This document shows positions 25,947 to 35,551 of a DNA stretch of 64,000 nt, in pieces. Each line of letters begins with the position of its first letter. Within the stretch, counting starts at the first letter, position 1. Below the pieces are notes generated by a model. It ran no database searches, was not told the DNA's origin, and worked only from the letters and a program-made list of their open reading frames with translations. Source of the stretch: Pseudoalteromonas ostreae (GTDB taxonomy: Bacteria > Pseudomonadota > Gammaproteobacteria > Enterobacterales > Alteromonadaceae); the NCBI RefSeq assembly GCF_018069805.1, contig NZ_JAGPYN010000012.1, forward strand, positions 1 through 64,000, written 5' to 3'. The position numbers and the translations under genes were made by a program.

Positions 25947-28900
25947 ATGAGCTCACAAATGGCAATAAAAAATGCATTTAAGCTAAGTGCTGTATCACTT
26001 AGTTTTATAGGCTTGAGTGCCCATGCAGCAGTTGACTGTAGTGTATTAACACAATGGCAAACGGGGCAAACTCACAGTGGTGGCAGCCAAGTACACGCAC
26101 AAGATAATGCGTATGAGGCAAAATGGTGGACACAGTCAAATCCAGTTGAAAATGCTGGTGACTGGCAAGATTGGAAACTTTTGGGTTTGTGTGACAGCGC
26201 TGTCACAGAGAATCAGGCGCCAAATATTACAGTATTAACCCCAGTAAACAATTCTCAATTCGTTGATAAAGACAGCGTTGTCATAGCTGCGCAAGCAACC
26301 GATGATGATGGCTCTGTAACAAAAGTTGAGTTTTTTGTTGATGATGCATTAATCGCAACTGATAGTAGCGCACCGTTTAGTACTAATTGGCCTGCGGTTG
26401 TCGGCACTCATCAAGTGAGTGCTGTGGCAACTGATGACGACGGCGCGCAATCTACGCAAGTGATCAATACGATCAGTGTTACTGATATTGTGGATCCGGT
26501 TAATCAAGCACCGGTGGCAACAATTAGTTTTAGCAGTTTACCAACAGAGTTAACGGTTGGTTCGCAAGTGGTGTTTGCGCTTGCCGGTACTGATAGTGAT
26601 GGTCAAGTAACGGCGCTTAACTTTGCTGTTAATGGTGCTGATGTGCATCAAGCAAGCACGGCATCAAGCAGTTATGCTTGGCAAGCAACAGCGCTTGGTC
26701 AAGTAACCTTTACGTTAACGGTAACCGATAATGAAGGCGCCGCAGCCCAAGTCACAAAGGTGCTTACTGTTGTTGAAGAAAATACCGGTGGCACTGATTG
26801 TCATCCGCAGGGGTTATATCAAACACCGGGTGTCAATACGCCGTACTGCACTGTGTATGATGCAGATGGTCGTGAGATCATGGGGGTAGATCATCCGCGT
26901 CGTGTGATTGGTTACTTTACCAGTTGGCGCAATGGCGAAAATGGCCAACCGAGCTATTTAGTCAATGATATTCCATGGGATAAAATAACTCATATCAACT
27001 ATGCGTTTGCTCATGTTGATGTCAATAATAAAGTATCGATTGGCGATCCAAATGCAGCAGGTAACCCAGCTACAAATATGGAATGGCCAGAAGTGGTAGG
27101 TGCCGAAATGGACCCAAGCTTCTCGTATAAAGGTCACTTCAATCTTTTAAACAAATTCAAAAAACAACACCCACACGTAAAAACATTAGTATCTGTTGGA
27201 GGTTGGGCTGAAACGGGTGGCTTTTTTGATGAAACAGGCCGTGTTGAAAGTGGCGGCTTTTATACCATGACTACTAATGCCGATGGTTCAGTTAATCAAG
27301 CGGGCATTGATGCCTTTGCAAAAAGCTCAGTCGAATTCATTGAAAAATATGGTTTTGATGGTGTTGATATTGATTATGAATACCCATCATCAATGAAAGA
27401 CTCAGGCCATCCTGATGATTTTCCTATTTCAAATGCACGCCGCAGTGGTTTAAATGCATCTTACCAAGTACTAATGAAAAAGCTGCGCGAAGAGTTAGAC
27501 CGTGCTGGTGAAAAAGCGGGTAAACATTACTTATTAACGATTGCATCGCCTTCTTCAGGCTATTTACTGCGTGGTATGGAAACATTTCAAACGGTTAAAT
27601 ACCTCGATTATGTCAATATCATGTCTTATGATCTTCACGGTGCATGGAACTCTCATGTTGGCCACAACGCAGCCTTATTTGATACCGGCCTTGACTCCGA
27701 GCTTGCGCAGTGGAATGTATATAGCACTAAAGAGTTTGAAGGGATTGGTTATTTAAATACTGATTGGGCGGTTCGCTATTTTCGCGGCGCAGTATCGGCA
27801 GGGCGTATCAATATTGGTATTCCTTACTACACCCGTGGTTTTAAAGATGTTAGTGGTGGTACTAATGGGTTGTGGGGGCAATCTGCTTTACCTAACCAAG
27901 CGGACTGTGCAAAAGGTACTGGTGTTGGCGAAAAGAACAAGTGTGGTAATGGCGCATTAGGCATTGATAATCTTTGGCATGATAAGAACGATGCAGGTCA
28001 AGAAATGCCTGCAGGCTCTAACCCTTTGTGGCATGCTAAAAATCTTGAAAATGGTATTGCTGGTTCGTACTTAGGTGTGTATGGCTTAACGCCAGAGACT
28101 GATGCTGATGATCAATTAACGGGTACTTATACACGTCATTATGACAGCGTTGCTGTTGCACCTTGGTTATGGAACGCAGAGAAAAAAGTATTCCTATCTA
28201 TTGAAGATGAGCAGTCTATGGCAACTAAAGTTGATTACGTAATCAACAATGGCCTTGGCGGTATCATGTTTTGGGAACTTGCTGGTGATTATGATTTTGA
28301 TTCAGCAAAAGGCGAGTACTTCATGGGCTCTACCTTAACAGCTTTGGCTTATGACAAGTTTAACCAAAGTGGCGTGGCGTATGACACTCACCCAGGCAAT
28401 CCAAACTTTGTACTACCAACCGAAGCGGTAGATGTAACGTTTGCAGCCAAAGACTTTCCAATTGGTGATGATAACTACCCAATTAGCCCAACATTTGCGT
28501 TCACTAATAACTCAAACATTGATCTAAGCGGTGCGAAAATCTCGTTTGATGTGCCGGTATCAACATCGGCTATTTTTAAATCTAACTGGAATGCACAAGA
28601 AAAATTGGGTATGGCAGTTGAAGTAAATGGCTCAAATGCAGCAGGTAACAACATTGGTGGTTATGAAAATGAATTCCACCGTTTTTCAATCACTCTTAAC
28701 AATGAATGGGGCGGTCAACCGAAAGATTTCAGTGGTGGTAAAACAGTTAATGCGCAGGTGATGTATTACATGCCAATTACCGGTCCTAGTAACTTTACTA
28801 TAGAAAAAGACGGCAAAGTTTACGCGTTCAAATTTGAGTACCCGCAGTTGCCCGATGGTACTACCGGTGGCGGTGATACAACGGATCCAGGTGATGGTGA

Positions 28901-29102
28901 TACATCTGGTATGTGTGAAGGTGTGGCTGTGAGCTTAATTCCAGTATATCCAAACTTCCCTCAAAAAGATTGGGCTGGCAATCCAAGCCATGCCGCAGGC
29001 GGTGACTTAATGGTTCATAACAATGCGGTTTATAAAGCAAAGTGGTGGACAAGTTCTGAGCCAGGATCAACGGCTGACTGGACTAAAAGTTGTAGTCTGT
29101 AA
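25947..29102 (+). CDS. Multimodular GH18 chitinase with two CBM5/12 domains
   Basis: A 1051-residue secreted enzyme that hydrolyses chitin. Start chosen at ATG 25947 because of the ggaggag site; signal peptide ends at SAHAA. Order: CBM5/12 (about 29-82, aromatic core AKWWTQ), two Ig/PKD-like modules (90-278), GH18 catalytic domain (about 320-800) with the DGVDIDYE signature at 471-478 and E478 as acid, a C-terminal ChiC-type domain (about 830-975), a Gly/Thr/Asp linker, and a second CBM5/12 (AKWWTSSEPG) at the end. It heads the cluster, 58 bp before the LPMO gene. The retaining mechanism uses the substrate acetamido group. Confidence 0.95.
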   Translation: MSSQMAIKNAFKLSAVSLSFIGLSAHAAVDCSVLTQWQTGQTHSGGSQVHAQDNAYEAKWWTQSNPVENAGDWQDWKLLGLCDSAVTENQAPNITVLTPVNNSQFVDKDSVVIAAQATDDDGSVTKVEFFVDDALIATDSSAPFSTNWPAVVGTHQVSAVATDDDGAQSTQVINTISVTDIVDPVNQAPVATISFSSLPTELTVGSQVVFALAGTDSDGQVTALNFAVNGADVHQASTASSSYAWQATALGQVTFTLTVTDNEGAAAQVTKVLTVVEENTGGTDCHPQGLYQTPGVNTPYCTVYDADGREIMGVDHPRRVIGYFTSWRNGENGQPSYLVNDIPWDKITHINYAFAHVDVNNKVSIGDPNAAGNPATNMEWPEVVGAEMDPSFSYKGHFNLLNKFKKQHPHVKTLVSVGGWAETGGFFDETGRVESGGFYTMTTNADGSVNQAGIDAFAKSSVEFIEKYGFDGVDIDYEYPSSMKDSGHPDDFPISNARRSGLNASYQVLMKKLREELDRAGEKAGKHYLLTIASPSSGYLLRGMETFQTVKYLDYVNIMSYDLHGAWNSHVGHNAALFDTGLDSELAQWNVYSTKEFEGIGYLNTDWAVRYFRGAVSAGRINIGIPYYTRGFKDVSGGTNGLWGQSALPNQADCAKGTGVGEKNKCGNGALGIDNLWHDKNDAGQEMPAGSNPLWHAKNLENGIAGSYLGVYGLTPETDADDQLTGTYTRHYDSVAVAPWLWNAEKKVFLSIEDEQSMATKVDYVINNGLGGIMFWELAGDYDFDSAKGEYFMGSTLTALAYDKFNQSGVAYDTHPGNPNFVLPTEAVDVTFAAKDFPIGDDNYPISPTFAFTNNSNIDLSGAKISFDVPVSTSAIFKSNWNAQEKLGMAVEVNGSNAAGNNIGGYENEFHRFSITLNNEWGGQPKDFSGGKTVNAQVMYYMPITGPSNFTIEKDGKVYAFKFEYPQLPDGTTGGGDTTDPGDGDTSGMCEGVAVSLIPVYPNFPQKDWAGNPSHAAGGDLMVHNNAVYKAKWWTSSEPGSTADWTKSCSL

Positions 29103-29160
29103 GTAATAATAGGGGCTAGTTCATTAGCCCCAAAATTTTAGCTTTTTTAAGGATAAAACA

Positions 29161-30756
29161 ATGAGACTTATTAATTATAAAACATTATCACTTTCGGCAG
29201 TGGCAGGCAGTGTATTACTAACAATTATGTCTGCGCAAGTGAACGCCCATGGCTATATGGATAGCCCAAAAGCGCGTCAAGCTTTTTGTAAAGCCGACGG
29301 AGGGTATTGGTGGCCTGAAGATGGCAGTAGCATTCCAAACCTTGCTTGTCGCGCCGCATTTTTAGAGTCGGGTACTGTGCAATTTGTACAAGATATTGAG
29401 TTTTCAGCTAATACACCAGATTACTTAAATCAAGCAGCGGTAGAGGCTAAGGTGCCAAATGGGTCGTTATGTGCTGGTGGCGACAACGCAAAGCGTGGTA
29501 TGGATCTACCTTCTGCGCATTGGCAACGCAGTGATGTGGTGCCCAATGCCAATGATGAAATTCAAATTCGTTACTTAGCAGCAACGCCGCATAACCCCAG
29601 TTTTTGGCAGTTTTATTTAACCAAGCCAAGTTTTAATGCGACAACTGATGTATTGACATGGGCTGATTTAGAGCTAGTTCAACAACATGGCAATATTGAC
29701 GTTATTAAAGATACCGATGGAAAGCGTTATTACGAAATGAATGTTGCTATTCCACAAGGGCGTAGCGGCGATGCTATTTTGTATAGCCGTTGGCAACGTA
29801 ACGATGCAGCGGGTGAAGGCTTTTACAATTGTAGCGATATTACCATTGTGACCGACGTAGGCCCAACGGATCCAAGTGTTTGGACAAGCGTGGGTTATTT
29901 TGTTCGTCAAGGACAAGATGCAATTGCTGGTGACACTGTGTGGGCACGTTTGTTTGATGAAAATGGCCAAGAAGTGATTAACCAGCAGTTAAAAATCACC
30001 GCTGAAAACCAAGTGAATTGGCAACAAACACTCGCTGCGCAGCTGAACTTAGATTATGCCCACTTAATACAAATTGGCGTGCAAAATCAAGCTGGTGACG
30101 TGGTTTATAACAGTACAGATGTGCTGACTAATCAAGTATATAGCAGTAATGAAAATTACACTTATACCTTAAGTGTGCAGAGCGCTCCAGCTAACACTGC
30201 ACCAATTGTACATACGCCAGATGATGTAGTCATGGAAGAAAATACTACGACAGCAGTGCATTTACATGCTTTTGATGATGAACAAACGCAATTGACTTAC
30301 AACTGGTCAGTGCCAGCGCCGCTGAGTTTTACTGGTGGTGATGCAAACGTGGTGATTAGTGCGCCAGAAGTATCGGCAAGCACCGATTATACCGTGTCAG
30401 TGTCGGTTTCAGATGGTCAATTAAGTACTCAAACTAGTTTTAAAGTCACCGTAAATGACAGTGTTATTACTGATCCTGATGTTGCTGCTTGGAATAGTAG
30501 TGCTGTTTATCAAGCTGGGGACAAAGTCAGTTTTCAAGGTGTTGTTTATACAGCGAAATGGTGGAACCAAGGTCAGCAACCTGATAGCTCTAATGCATGG
30601 CAAAGCGATTCACAACCGGATAGGAACAGTGATTGGAATGCAAGTAAAGCCTATCAAAGTGGTGCTGAAGTAACGTATCAAGGACAGCGCTATAGCGCTA
30701 AGTGGTGGACTCAAGGTGATACACCTGGACAAGCCAATGTATGGACCAAACTTTAA
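29161..30756 (+). CDS. AA10 chitin-active lytic polysaccharide monooxygenase
   Basis: A 531-residue secreted copper enzyme that oxidatively cleaves crystalline chitin. Signal peptide 1-29 leaves His30 (AHGYMDSP) as the new N-terminus, the first half of the histidine brace; the second is H120 in SAHWQRSD. The AA10 domain spans 30 to about 225, followed by a GbpA-domain-2-like module (about 238-340), an Ig/PKD-like module (345-432) and two CBM5/12 modules (YTAKWWNQG, YSAKWWTQG). It lies between two chitinases, 58 and 66 bp from them, fitting an operon. Confidence 0.95.
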   Translation: MRLINYKTLSLSAVAGSVLLTIMSAQVNAHGYMDSPKARQAFCKADGGYWWPEDGSSIPNLACRAAFLESGTVQFVQDIEFSANTPDYLNQAAVEAKVPNGSLCAGGDNAKRGMDLPSAHWQRSDVVPNANDEIQIRYLAATPHNPSFWQFYLTKPSFNATTDVLTWADLELVQQHGNIDVIKDTDGKRYYEMNVAIPQGRSGDAILYSRWQRNDAAGEGFYNCSDITIVTDVGPTDPSVWTSVGYFVRQGQDAIAGDTVWARLFDENGQEVINQQLKITAENQVNWQQTLAAQLNLDYAHLIQIGVQNQAGDVVYNSTDVLTNQVYSSNENYTYTLSVQSAPANTAPIVHTPDDVVMEENTTTAVHLHAFDDEQTQLTYNWSVPAPLSFTGGDANVVISAPEVSASTDYTVSVSVSDGQLSTQTSFKVTVNDSVITDPDVAAWNSSAVYQAGDKVSFQGVVYTAKWWNQGQQPDSSNAWQSDSQPDRNSDWNASKAYQSGAEVTYQGQRYSAKWWTQGDTPGQANVWTKL

Positions 30757-30822
30757 TAAAAACCTAAGTTTTGTAGTTCAAACTTATTAGATAATTAAAT
30801 TAATAATGGATAAGAGAGAAAT

Positions 30823-33450
30823 ATGAATATTAAAAAATTAACCGCAGCCATGGTGGTTGCTTTATTCGCAGGTGCTGTATCAGCGGCACCATCTACACCA
30901 AGCATCAATTGGGAACCGCAACAATATTCTTTTGTTGAAGTGAACTTAGAAGGTAATGGGTCATATAAGCAACTGGTTACTCGTGTTGATCAAGTCGCTA
31001 TCAACATTCAATGGAGTGCATGGAGTGGTGATGGCGGTGACAGCTATAAAGTTTACTTTGATGATATGTTGGTAAACGAAGGCACACTTACAGCAGGCAC
31101 TAAAACAGGAACTATTTCATTTCCTTATGACAAAGCCGGTCGTCACACTTTATATGTAGAGCTATGTGAAGGTGGCACTACCTGCGCACGCAGTGCTGGT
31201 AAGCCAATCGTGATTGCCGATACCGACGGCGGGCACTTAGCGCCATTACCCATGGATGTTGACTCTAATAACCGTGATATTGGTATTAAACAAGGATTAG
31301 TTACAGGTGCTTACTTTGTTGAGTGGGGTATTTACGGTCGTGATTACGACGTGACGAATGTGCCAGCACAAAACTTAAGTCACATTTTATATGGCTTTAT
31401 TCCAATTTGTGGTGAAAATGCATCATTAACTGGCGGCCCTAAGCGCGCACTTGAAACAGCCTGTGCTGACTCTGCTGATTATGAAGTGGTTATTCACGAT
31501 CCGTGGGCGGCTGTGCAAAAAGCGTTACCAGGAGTGGACGCGACCGATCCAATCCGCGGTACGTATGCACAGTTAATGGCCCTTAAACAGCGTTACCCAG
31601 ATTTGAAAGTTTTACCATCAGTGGGTGGCTGGACATTATCAGACCCATTCGGTGGCTTTACAAATAAAGCTAACCGTGACATTTTTGTAGCATCAATGGA
31701 GGAGTTTTTAAGAACCTGGAAGTTTTACGATGGCGTTGATATTGACTGGGAATTTCCTGGTGGTGACGGCCCTAACCCTGATATTGGCGATCCGATAAAT
31801 GATGGTCCAGCCTATGTGGCATTAATGCAAGAACTGCGCGCTATGCTTGATAAGCTTGAAGCTGAAACTGGCCGTACTTACGAGCTTACGTCAGCAATTG
31901 GTGCAGGTTACGATAAAATTGAAGATGTTGACTATCAAGCGGCTAGTCAATATATGGATTATATCTTCGCGATGACGTATGACTTCTACGGCGCATGGAG
32001 CAATGTAACAGGCCACCAAACTGCGCTTTATTGTGGTGAGCATATGAGTGTCGGGCAATGTAATGGTACGGGAGTTGATGAAAATGGCGAGCCACGTAAA
32101 GGTCCTGCATATACAACTGATAACGCCGTCCAATTATTACTAGCGCAAAATGTACCATCGAAGAAAATCGTTGTTGGTACGGCCATGTATGGCCGTGGTT
32201 GGGAAGGCGTATATCCTCAAAATACTACAATAGATGGTAATCCGATGACCGCACCTGGCAATGGCAAATTAACAGGCTCTACTGCACAAGGCGTGTGGGA
32301 AGATGGCGTTATTGATTATAAAGGCATTAAAACACATATGATTGGTGCCGCAGGCACAGGTGTAAATGGCTTTGAAGTTGGCTACGATGACCAAGCGCAA
32401 GCGGCGTACGTGTGGAACCGCTCTACCGGTAAACTAATCACTTATGATAGCCGTGAATCAGTACTTGCTAAAGGTAACTATGTTAATCAATACAACCTAG
32501 GTGGTTTATTTGCATGGGAAATTGATGCCGATAATGGCGATATTCTCAATGCAATGCACGATGGCTTAGGTGGAGTTGTTACACCGCCAAGTAATAAAAA
32601 ACCTGTGTTATCAGTATCTAGCACTGTAGCCATTAACGCTGGCGAAAGTGTTTCTGTTAGTGCCTCAGCAACAGATGCCGATAATGATCCATTGACGTTT
32701 AGTTGGACTGCATCACCTGAATTAACGGTATCTGGTAGTGCAACAAATACATTGGCAATTACTGCGCCTAACGTAACCCAAGATAGCCAGTTTACGGCAA
32801 CCGTCAGTGTGACTGATGGCAAAGCAACAGTAAGCCAAAATGTTGTAGTTAATGTAATCGCGCCAACAACAGGTGACAACACTGCACCGACAGTTGATGC
32901 AATTGCTGATATTACAGTTGAAGAAGGCGCTTCTACAGCGGTAACTGTTGTTGCCTCTGATGCGCAAAATGACGCACTGACTTATACATGGAATGTCCCT
33001 GCAGGCCTTACATTAGTAGGCAGTGGTGCCAATATTAACCTTACGGCGGGCGCAGTCGATACGGATACTAACTTGACAGTATCTGTGTCCGTAAGTGATG
33101 GCCAAGTTGCTACCACTCAAAGCTTTACTGTAACGGTGACTAACACCGATACCACGCCTCCTACAGGTGATACGTGGGATGCGAGTAAGGTATATGTTGG
33201 TGGTGATACTGTTGTTTATAACGGCGTTACATACAAAGCTAAATGGTGGACTCAAGGTAATCGTCCTGACTTAGGTGGCGTTTGGGAAGCAACAACTCCA
33301 CCAGTAGATGATACAGGTTCATTAGTTTGGCAATCTGCAGCTGTTTATAATAGCGGCGATGAAGTAAAGCACCAAGGCAATAAATACCAAGCGAAGTGGT
33401 GGACTCAAGGAAATGAGCCAGGCGTAGCAGACGTATGGAAATTACTTTAA
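30823..33450 (+). CDS. chiA: ChiA-type GH18 chitinase with two CBM5/12 domains
   Basis: An 875-residue secreted chitinase. After the signal peptide (GAVSAA) comes a ChiA N-terminal Ig-like domain (about 23-135, WSAWSGDGGDSYKVYFDD), then the GH18 barrel (about 150-580) with the YDGVDIDWEFPGG signature; D303 and acid E310 correspond to those of Serratia ChiA. The insertion domain is present (GRGWEGVYPQN region). Two PKD/cadherin-like modules (590-770) and two CBM5/12 modules (YKAKWWTQG, YQAKWWTQG) follow. ChiA-type enzymes are processive from chain ends. The gene closes the cluster with a terminator. Confidence 0.95.
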   Translation: MNIKKLTAAMVVALFAGAVSAAPSTPSINWEPQQYSFVEVNLEGNGSYKQLVTRVDQVAINIQWSAWSGDGGDSYKVYFDDMLVNEGTLTAGTKTGTISFPYDKAGRHTLYVELCEGGTTCARSAGKPIVIADTDGGHLAPLPMDVDSNNRDIGIKQGLVTGAYFVEWGIYGRDYDVTNVPAQNLSHILYGFIPICGENASLTGGPKRALETACADSADYEVVIHDPWAAVQKALPGVDATDPIRGTYAQLMALKQRYPDLKVLPSVGGWTLSDPFGGFTNKANRDIFVASMEEFLRTWKFYDGVDIDWEFPGGDGPNPDIGDPINDGPAYVALMQELRAMLDKLEAETGRTYELTSAIGAGYDKIEDVDYQAASQYMDYIFAMTYDFYGAWSNVTGHQTALYCGEHMSVGQCNGTGVDENGEPRKGPAYTTDNAVQLLLAQNVPSKKIVVGTAMYGRGWEGVYPQNTTIDGNPMTAPGNGKLTGSTAQGVWEDGVIDYKGIKTHMIGAAGTGVNGFEVGYDDQAQAAYVWNRSTGKLITYDSRESVLAKGNYVNQYNLGGLFAWEIDADNGDILNAMHDGLGGVVTPPSNKKPVLSVSSTVAINAGESVSVSASATDADNDPLTFSWTASPELTVSGSATNTLAITAPNVTQDSQFTATVSVTDGKATVSQNVVVNVIAPTTGDNTAPTVDAIADITVEEGASTAVTVVASDAQNDALTYTWNVPAGLTLVGSGANINLTAGAVDTDTNLTVSVSVSDGQVATTQSFTVTVTNTDTTPPTGDTWDASKVYVGGDTVVYNGVTYKAKWWTQGNRPDLGGVWEATTPPVDDTGSLVWQSAAVYNSGDEVKHQGNKYQAKWWTQGNEPGVADVWKLL

Positions 33451-33500
33451 TTAGTCATTACCCAAGCCGGTAATAAATTAAAGTGTAATTCACTCACCTA

Positions 33501-33524
33501 AAGCAGCCTCGGGCTGCTTTTTTT
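33501..33524 (+). terminator. Terminator of the chitin cluster
   Basis: aagcagcc (33501-33508) pairs with ggctgctt (33512-33519) around tcg, followed by T residues. Confidence 0.9.
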
Positions 33525-33585
33525 GTTTTTTGAGTCAGATACACCATACTGTACAAAACGTTTATAATTTTACTAGGCTGTTGTT

Positions 33586-34326
33586 ATTAAATTCATCTAC
33601 TTATTTTTTATATTATTGAGTCCAATTAGTAGCAGCTGCGAAAAAACTTTGCTAGTAGGGGTAATATTACCTTGGCCACCGTTTGTCTTTGATGGTGATC
33701 AGGCTCTTACTGGAATAGATGTGGAGATCAGCCGTTTGGTGTTAACGCATGCTGGATTCTGTAGTAAGTTTGTGCCTCTTCCATCCTCAAAGCGCGGCTT
33801 GGTCGAACTTGAAAAAGGCCGCGTAGATCTATTAACTGCTGCGAGTTTCAATCAACAACGTGCCCAATATAGTCACTTTTCAACCCCGTATAGACGTGAG
33901 AAAATACGACTATTCTGGTATGAAGATGCTAACTACCTAACACACGATTTAGCCAGCCTGTTGGCGCAACAAAAAACCATCGCCGTAAATAATGGTGGTT
34001 ATTATGGTAAAGAATTTGAGCAGCTAAGCAAAGTTACAAACTATAAAGATTTACTTGTAAGAGTACCTTTGCTCAAGCATCGGCTATACATGTTAAAAGC
34101 TAAACGCGTCGATTTTATGATTGATGATGAGATATCTGGGTTATACCTCATAAGCCAAGAAAAAATCCCCGCTATTACACTGCATCCTTATGTTATTCAT
34201 GATAATCCAATCCATTTTATGCTCAGCAAAAAAACGGTCACAATTAATAATGTGCACTCGATCAATGCTGCGATCATTGATATGCAATCGAATATCAAGC
34301 AAATAATTGCCAGCTATACCGACTAA
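33586..34326 (+). CDS. Periplasmic substrate-binding protein with ATT or TTG start
   Basis: An SBP family-3 protein (VGVILPWPPFVFDGDQALTGIDVEISRLV, DLLTAASFNQQRAQYSHFSTPYRR). A start at TTG 33616 gives 236 residues with no export signal. In frame upstream, codons from ATT 33586 read IKFIYLFFILLSPISSSC, an ideal signal peptide, and the frame is closed at 33574. So either ATT serves as start, as in infC, or an ATG was mutated and the gene is poorly expressed. I give the ATT position. Ligand unknown; no transporter adjacent. Confidence 0.7.
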   Translation: MKFIYLFFILLSPISSSCEKTLLVGVILPWPPFVFDGDQALTGIDVEISRLVLTHAGFCSKFVPLPSSKRGLVELEKGRVDLLTAASFNQQRAQYSHFSTPYRREKIRLFWYEDANYLTHDLASLLAQQKTIAVNNGGYYGKEFEQLSKVTNYKDLLVRVPLLKHRLYMLKAKRVDFMIDDEISGLYLISQEKIPAITLHPYVIHDNPIHFMLSKKTVTINNVHSINAAIIDMQSNIKQIIASYTD

Positions 34327-34355
34327 TTTACTGCACCTAAGCGCAATTGATGCTA

Positions 34356-35306
34356 CTAAAGTTGCGCACGTTTTACTGTGTCTGAAGGGTTTTCGCCAAA
34401 TAGTTGTTTATAGTCTTTAGCAAACTGGCCCGGATGCCAAAAACCCCAATTGGCGGCAATCATTGAAATAGGTTTATTTTGTTGCGGTTCACTGAGTTCA
34501 CGGCGTATTTGGTTAAGCCGGGTCATGCGTAAAAAACGCAGCGGATTGATGCCTAAAATACTTTCAAAGCTGTATTGTAAAGTCCGTCGACAAACGTAGG
34601 TAAACTCACATAATTGGGTGATAGTTACTATGTTGTCTGGGTGATCGTGAATAAATTCTTTCGCTCTATCAACAACGTTTTTACGGTGTTTATAACTTGG
34701 GGTGACTTTTTGCTGGGGGAGTTGTGATTGCAGTAAGTGCAGCACTAAATTTAATAAAATATCGTGTTGTAAAGTCGCACTTGCTCCACCGCCATTAGCA
34801 TAAATGACTTGTTCAATGCATTCTCGAGCACGTTGCAGTGCTTGTGGTGATGTTGTAATTCGCGGTGATCCATGCTCACAAATGCCCTGTAGCGACAACC
34901 CTTGTCGCTGAGCAATTTGATGAAGCGTATCTTGATTGATCACCATGCCATAGATATTAAACTGCTCAGGGGTGATCAGCTCAAAGTTGCAATCACTTGG
35001 GCGGCACATTAATTGATTATCAGCGATGCTAAGGCCGTTAATTTTACTGTTTTGTGCGTTTACCGGAATACCAAGCCATAACGCATTTGGCCACACTTTA
35101 CACTGTTGTCGTAATCCGCATTGAGTATACTCTTTAAATACTTGTAAACCATCAAAAGCTACTTCATCAATACAGCCATAAAAGCGGCCATCACTGACTT
35201 GGTCATATTTTTGTTGCCAGTTTGTTAGGTTTTCTGCCTGCTGGTCCACATCGGTCGTAGCTAAAGTGCACTTACTTGGTGCGTTAGTCGGTAAATTATG
35301 TTGCAT
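34356..35306 (-). CDS. AraC-family regulator, likely of ethanolamine genes
   Basis: A 316-residue protein. The C-terminal 100 residues hold the two AraC helix-turn-helix motifs (TITQLCEFTYVCRRTLQYSFESILGINPLRFLRMTRL, then ANWGFWHPGQFAKDYKQLFGENPSD). The N-terminal domain resembles EutR-like or FeaR-like ligand domains. It is divergent from eutB with a 245-bp gap, the common layout for a local activator. Control of the ethanolamine genes is inferred from position. Confidence 0.85.
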   Translation of the reverse strand: MQHNLPTNAPSKCTLATTDVDQQAENLTNWQQKYDQVSDGRFYGCIDEVAFDGLQVFKEYTQCGLRQQCKVWPNALWLGIPVNAQNSKINGLSIADNQLMCRPSDCNFELITPEQFNIYGMVINQDTLHQIAQRQGLSLQGICEHGSPRITTSPQALQRARECIEQVIYANGGGASATLQHDILLNLVLHLLQSQLPQQKVTPSYKHRKNVVDRAKEFIHDHPDNIVTITQLCEFTYVCRRTLQYSFESILGINPLRFLRMTRLNQIRRELSEPQQNKPISMIAANWGFWHPGQFAKDYKQLFGENPSDTVKRAQL

Positions 35307-35551
35307 AGTTGCGTATTACACCCCAGGCTAATTATTACAAGCAAACAGTAGTTATCCGATTTTAAATTTTAACTATTTGATTTTTATTGTTTAAATTACA
35401 TTTGCCAAAACTTGATAGTTGCTTGGTACGCTATAAGCTACCTTAAAAGAATCGTTGCACTGTTTATTGTTTTTTTATTGCTTTTAATTGTAGTGGAAGC
35501 AATAGCTGTGACTATCCTTTTTAACACACATTTTGTCAGCAAGGTAAGTTT

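Noticed and set aside
32487..32882. 131-codon open frame on - strand
   Set aside because: Antisense to the chitinase PKD modules; the repeats create long antisense frames.
35307..35551. Cobalamin riboswitch before eutB
   Set aside because: No B12-box or long conserved structure could be seen in the 245-bp gap; regulation by the divergent AraC protein explains the site.
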